A stretch of DNA of 64,000 nucleotides from a virus: IMG/VR virus record IMGVR_UViG_3300029258_004282, positions 1-64,000 of that record. One strand, written 5' to 3'. The notes beneath the pieces were generated by a model. It ran no database searches. It saw only the letters and a program-made list of their open reading frames with translations, and was not told where the DNA came from. This document shows, piece by piece, positions 61,642 to 64,000 of this stretch. Positions within the stretch are counted from its first letter, which is position 1. Each line of letters starts with the position of its first letter. The translations under genes and the position numbers were made by a program.

Positions 61642-61992
61642 ATGGAAATTAATGTTCAAAATTGGGATATCCCTTATTATCATCAGTTTTGGCCTTCGTC
61701 CGAAGTTTTAGCACGTAGGTTGAAAAACTATATCGCAAATTTTTTAAATAACAGAGGATTCCAAATTGACCCCAATAAAATTTCATTAGAACTTGAATTA
61801 AGGCAAGGCGAGTCTGCTTTTAGAGTACACTTTAATATTATCGACGCCCTTTTTCAGGAACAGAGTTATATTGATTTTACAGCCTTAGCTAACATAGAGT
61901 CGGCAATGGATGCAGCTTTACAGCAAATATTTGGAACAACCACGATTACAAGTGAAACTTCTTTACAAGTTATCAATGTTGCCAGAGTTTAA
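61642..61992 (+). CDS. Hypothetical protein, possibly paired with the next gene
   Basis: A 116-residue protein. It has a helix (SEVLARRLKNYIANFLNNRG), a beta hairpin with LELELRQGESAFRVHFNI, and a C-terminal helix plus strand. The next gene (61995) has a similar plan of charged strands and a final helix/strand pair, and the two may be distant relatives or partners. No ribosome binding site is visible before the ATG. The 26-base gap holds a short palindrome (TTTAAT-C-ATTAAA, 61622-61634) and a TATAAAT stretch that touches the start. Function unknown. Confidence 0.55.
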   Translation: MEINVQNWDIPYYHQFWPSSEVLARRLKNYIANFLNNRGFQIDPNKISLELELRQGESAFRVHFNIIDALFQEQSYIDFTALANIESAMDAALQQIFGTTTITSETSLQVINVARV

Positions 61993-61994
61993 TA

Positions 61995-62360
61995 ATGGTA
62001 AATGCTTTTTTAAAACAAATATCTGCCAGCAATATATCCTCTTGGAATTCTTATTTTGGGTCAGAGGGTGCAATCCAGGCTTTTTTAACGGCTTTTAAGG
62101 CAGACCTTGACGGAGGAGATTTTAGGTTTACACCCGATTCCCTTTTATATGGGAAGGTTAGCTTAGATGCAAAAACAGTTACAGAATTAGGATTTGATAT
62201 TGAAATCTATTCGGTTGAAATCCTTATTGGCTCAAGTTTTAAAGGAAATGTAACAAAACTGGGAACCACTGATGTTTTAAGATTAAAGACGGCATGCATA
62301 AATAGCCTCCAAACAATACTTAGCTCAACTATCCAGTTTGGATCATTTTATATTACGTAG
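61995..62360 (+). CDS. Hypothetical protein following 61642
   Basis: A 121-residue protein. It has a helical start (MVNAFLKQISASNISSW), a middle of strands (LYGKVSLDAK, LGFDIEIYSVEILIG) and a final helix/strand (LKTACINSLQTILSSTIQFG). It starts two bases after the previous stop. The overall plan is similar to the gene before it, though identity is low. I do not recognise a family, and nothing suggests an enzyme. Operon membership makes a small virion or assembly protein likely. Confidence 0.55.
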   Translation: MVNAFLKQISASNISSWNSYFGSEGAIQAFLTAFKADLDGGDFRFTPDSLLYGKVSLDAKTVTELGFDIEIYSVEILIGSSFKGNVTKLGTTDVLRLKTACINSLQTILSSTIQFGSFYIT

Positions 62361-62369
62361 GAAAAAGAG

Positions 62370-63341
62370 ATGACTAATATCCCTAAATTACTAAGGCGCT
62401 TAAAACTAAAGTTAAGCCTAGATACTGTTAATAGCTCAATGGTTAAACAAATTTCAGAGCGCCTTAATCAGCTTTCTGCCCAAATTGAACAAGAAATGGA
62501 AAATTCGAAATTGATCCCAATTGAAGAACCAATTAGAAAAACAGCAAGCTATAAGGAAGCCTTAAAATCTTTAGAGCGAAAGATGGATATTGTCGACGAG
62601 GCTAGCTTAATGAAATTAAGCACAGCTGATCAAAGCAGTAATCTCCCTAAAACTATTGAAACCTTAAAATTAGCCTATGATAATGCTGGCGATTCTTCAA
62701 TTTCTAAAATCAAAATCTTAAACGTAGAACCTACAGACTTCGGAGCCTCCTTAATTAAGGTAACAGACGGACATGGGGCCGATCTTTCTTTCTTTTTATT
62801 CCCCTATGGGAATAGAATGAAAATGGTTCCTGAAAATCCACAAAATTTAGCACTTTGGGAATCTATTGTTTCAAATGCAGGGAATATCGCTAATGTCTTG
62901 AATATGTGGAGTTGTGGGACTCGAGAAAATAACTCTGCACAAGCAATAGGGGTTACAGAACCCGAAGTTCGTATGTATAATGGTCCTGGGATTGCTAAAA
63001 GTGCAGCTGAAAGAACATATGTCGGCTCCCCAATGTTACAAAACATTAATAAACAGCAGGCAGACTTTATTGAAGTTTCTGCTAGTGATGTTATTCCACA
63101 AGACCCAAAGTGGTTGAAGCATGCTTCTTCTAAGGAACTGCAACAGGCATTAAAGAAAGTTTCTACAATTAGAAATAGCCTCGGCAAAAATCAGTTTACT
63201 GAGACTAAAAAGTGGGCTATAAAGTGGCAGGAAAGAATTAAAACAGCATTGGAAAAGCGGAAAAATAAGGATGCGCTGAAAAAGCTTGCGTATAAAAAAA
63301 TGCAAGAATTAAAACGGATTATGCAAAAACTAAAATCGTAA
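62370..63341 (+). CDS. Hypothetical protein with basic helical C-terminus
   Basis: A 323-residue protein. Residues 1-110 are helical and charged. A beta part contains VEPTDFGASLIKVTDGHGAD and LSFFLFPYGNRMKMV near 115-155. It is followed by helical sequence with a basic C-terminal 60 residues (KWAIKWQERIKTALEKRKNK). No catalytic motif. It overlaps the next gene by one base. A DNA-binding or assembly role would fit the basic tail. I do not recognise a family. Confidence 0.55.
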   Translation: MTNIPKLLRRLKLKLSLDTVNSSMVKQISERLNQLSAQIEQEMENSKLIPIEEPIRKTASYKEALKSLERKMDIVDEASLMKLSTADQSSNLPKTIETLKLAYDNAGDSSISKIKILNVEPTDFGASLIKVTDGHGADLSFFLFPYGNRMKMVPENPQNLALWESIVSNAGNIANVLNMWSCGTRENNSAQAIGVTEPEVRMYNGPGIAKSAAERTYVGSPMLQNINKQQADFIEVSASDVIPQDPKWLKHASSKELQQALKKVSTIRNSLGKNQFTETKKWAIKWQERIKTALEKRKNKDALKKLAYKKMQELKRIMQKLKS

Positions 63342-63847
63342 TGCAAACCCAAAAACTAATCGGTGTATATGCTAATCCAATTTATGCGTATCGGGACCCA
63401 ACGATAGAAGATACGCTTTTACTGGTCTACTACCTTTTTAACGACGGAAGAACCTTAGTAGAAGCTTCCCATATAATAGACGTAGAAAAGCCTAAAATGT
63501 GTGTTATTAAATCCAAGGTTGATTGGAAATTGTGGCACAACCATTGGGATCTTCGGCAGTACTATATTTTTCAAGAATTAGATCCTTATTTGTTGCTCAC
63601 TGAAAGATCCCCCTATAGTAATATAGCTAAAATTTATTTACGGGAAAATTTTGAATCATACTGTTTAACAAATTTTACAACCTTTAAATTATTTGCGTAT
63701 GCTTGGGACGACTTAGAGACCCCCCGGTTTTCAAGGAAATACGGGTCTGTTAACGCTACTTCTCAGGCTTCCTCCCCTCTTTTCTACGGAGATCTTTCCT
63801 CTATTAGATTCTCTCCGCACGAATATATTAAGCTGTCCCCAGAATAA
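63341..63847 (+). CDS. Hypothetical protein
   Basis: A 168-residue protein with a balanced alpha/beta composition. TLLLVYYLFNDGRTLVEASH and AYAWDDLETPRFSRKYGS are notable, and it is rich in Trp, Tyr and Phe. No known motif. It starts with a one-base overlap with the previous gene (TAATG) and ends 30 bases before a zinc-ribbon gene. Function unknown. Confidence 0.55.
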   Translation: MQTQKLIGVYANPIYAYRDPTIEDTLLLVYYLFNDGRTLVEASHIIDVEKPKMCVIKSKVDWKLWHNHWDLRQYYIFQELDPYLLLTERSPYSNIAKIYLRENFESYCLTNFTTFKLFAYAWDDLETPRFSRKYGSVNATSQASSPLFYGDLSSIRFSPHEYIKLSPE

Positions 63848-63877
63848 AAGAGTAATATAGAAAAACTAAGGTGAACT

Positions 63878-64000
63878 ATGAAAGTTACATGCCCGGATTG
63901 TGGAGAATCTTTAGAACTTAAAAAACCTTATAAATGTAAAGCTTGTAAGGCCGCCATTAATCCCTACCTATTTATCAAGCCTAAGGTTTACGATAAGCTT
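63878..64000 (+). CDS. Zinc-ribbon protein, 3' truncated by the window edge
   Basis: The open frame begins at ATG 63878, with an AAGGTGA binding site at about 63868, and stays open to the window end (41 codons). The first residues are MKVTCPDCGESLELKK followed by CKACKAAINPYLF, giving C5-x2-C8 and a second CxxC near residue 20, a rubredoxin-type zinc ribbon. More of the protein lies beyond the window. Zinc ribbons are recurrent in this region (19890, 52919). The function cannot be told from the fragment. Confidence 0.55.
   Translation, partial: MKVTCPDCGESLELKKPYKCKACKAAINPYLFIKPKVYDKL

Noticed and set aside
61635-61642. TATAAATA, identical to the T4 late promoter consensus
   Set aside because: It overlaps the ATG of the gene at 61642, so transcription from it could not produce that start. 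AT-rich start regions make this word common here.
1-64000. Alternative genetic code with a reassigned stop, as in some gut megaphages
   Set aside because: TAG ends several real genes (for example 2006, 5403, 21859, 39879, 40990, 51240), and no gene reads through one.
1-64000. tRNA genes, CRISPR arrays or insertion sequences
   Set aside because: Nearly all of the sequence is coding on one strand and no cloverleaf, direct-repeat array or transposase was recognised.

Overview
The window is a single, densely packed, one-direction block of virion structural genes from a large tailed double-stranded DNA phage or a prophage of one. Every gene that can be supported lies on the + strand. Gaps are short (the longest is about 210 bases), and about ten neighbouring genes join through a one-base TAATG stop/start overlap. 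The gene order and recognisable families (tail tube, probable tape measure, T4 gp27-like hub, gp5-like spike, gp25-like wedge, gp6/J-like wedge) indicate a contractile-tailed (myovirus) morphology. The amount of tail, baseplate and fibre coding, with many proteins of 850 to 1,700 residues, suggests a jumbo-size genome. That is an inference, because neither end of the genome is visible. DNA is AT-rich by eye, the standard bacterial code is used (TAA and TAG both serve as stops), and no tRNA, replication, packaging, capsid or lysis gene is seen. The host cannot be named from the sequence.

Layout. Positions 1-587 hold the end of one gene and a small unknown gene. Positions 587-2792 encode three tandem tail-tube-like paralogues, with a perfect 13-bp hairpin between the second and third. 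Positions 3005-5403 hold two genes where tail assembly chaperones normally sit, followed by a tape-measure candidate (5414-8440). Positions 8440-15496 build the central hub: two related tube/baseplate adaptor proteins, the hub and the spike. Positions 15520-21859 carry a 1,438-residue Ig/fibronectin-like protein and four small genes, including a zinc ribbon and a membrane protein. Positions 21868-30282 encode the wedge (gp25-like, an enlarged gp6/J-like protein, and a gp7/I-like protein). Positions 30362-51839 are a long fibre and baseplate-periphery module, interrupted by a small retropepsin-like protease.

Positions 51847-58895 are an enzyme-rich cassette. It has two related GT4-type glycosyltransferases (one fused to a methyltransferase-like domain), a GT2-type glycosyltransferase, an HExxH metallopeptidase candidate and a large zinc-ribbon protein. 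It is followed by an M6-peptidase-like virion protein whose HExxH motif is replaced. The final part (61642-64000) holds small unknown genes and the start of another zinc-ribbon gene.

The most interesting material is (1) the glycosyltransferase/peptidase cassette inside a tail-fibre operon, which may decorate or process virion proteins, (2) the retropepsin-like gene, (3) the inactivated M6-like protein, and (4) a set of strong hairpins, one of them terminator-like inside the GT2 coding sequence and a 14-bp one at the start of the HExxH gene. Homology calls come from recognised motifs and gene order alone; no database search was run.
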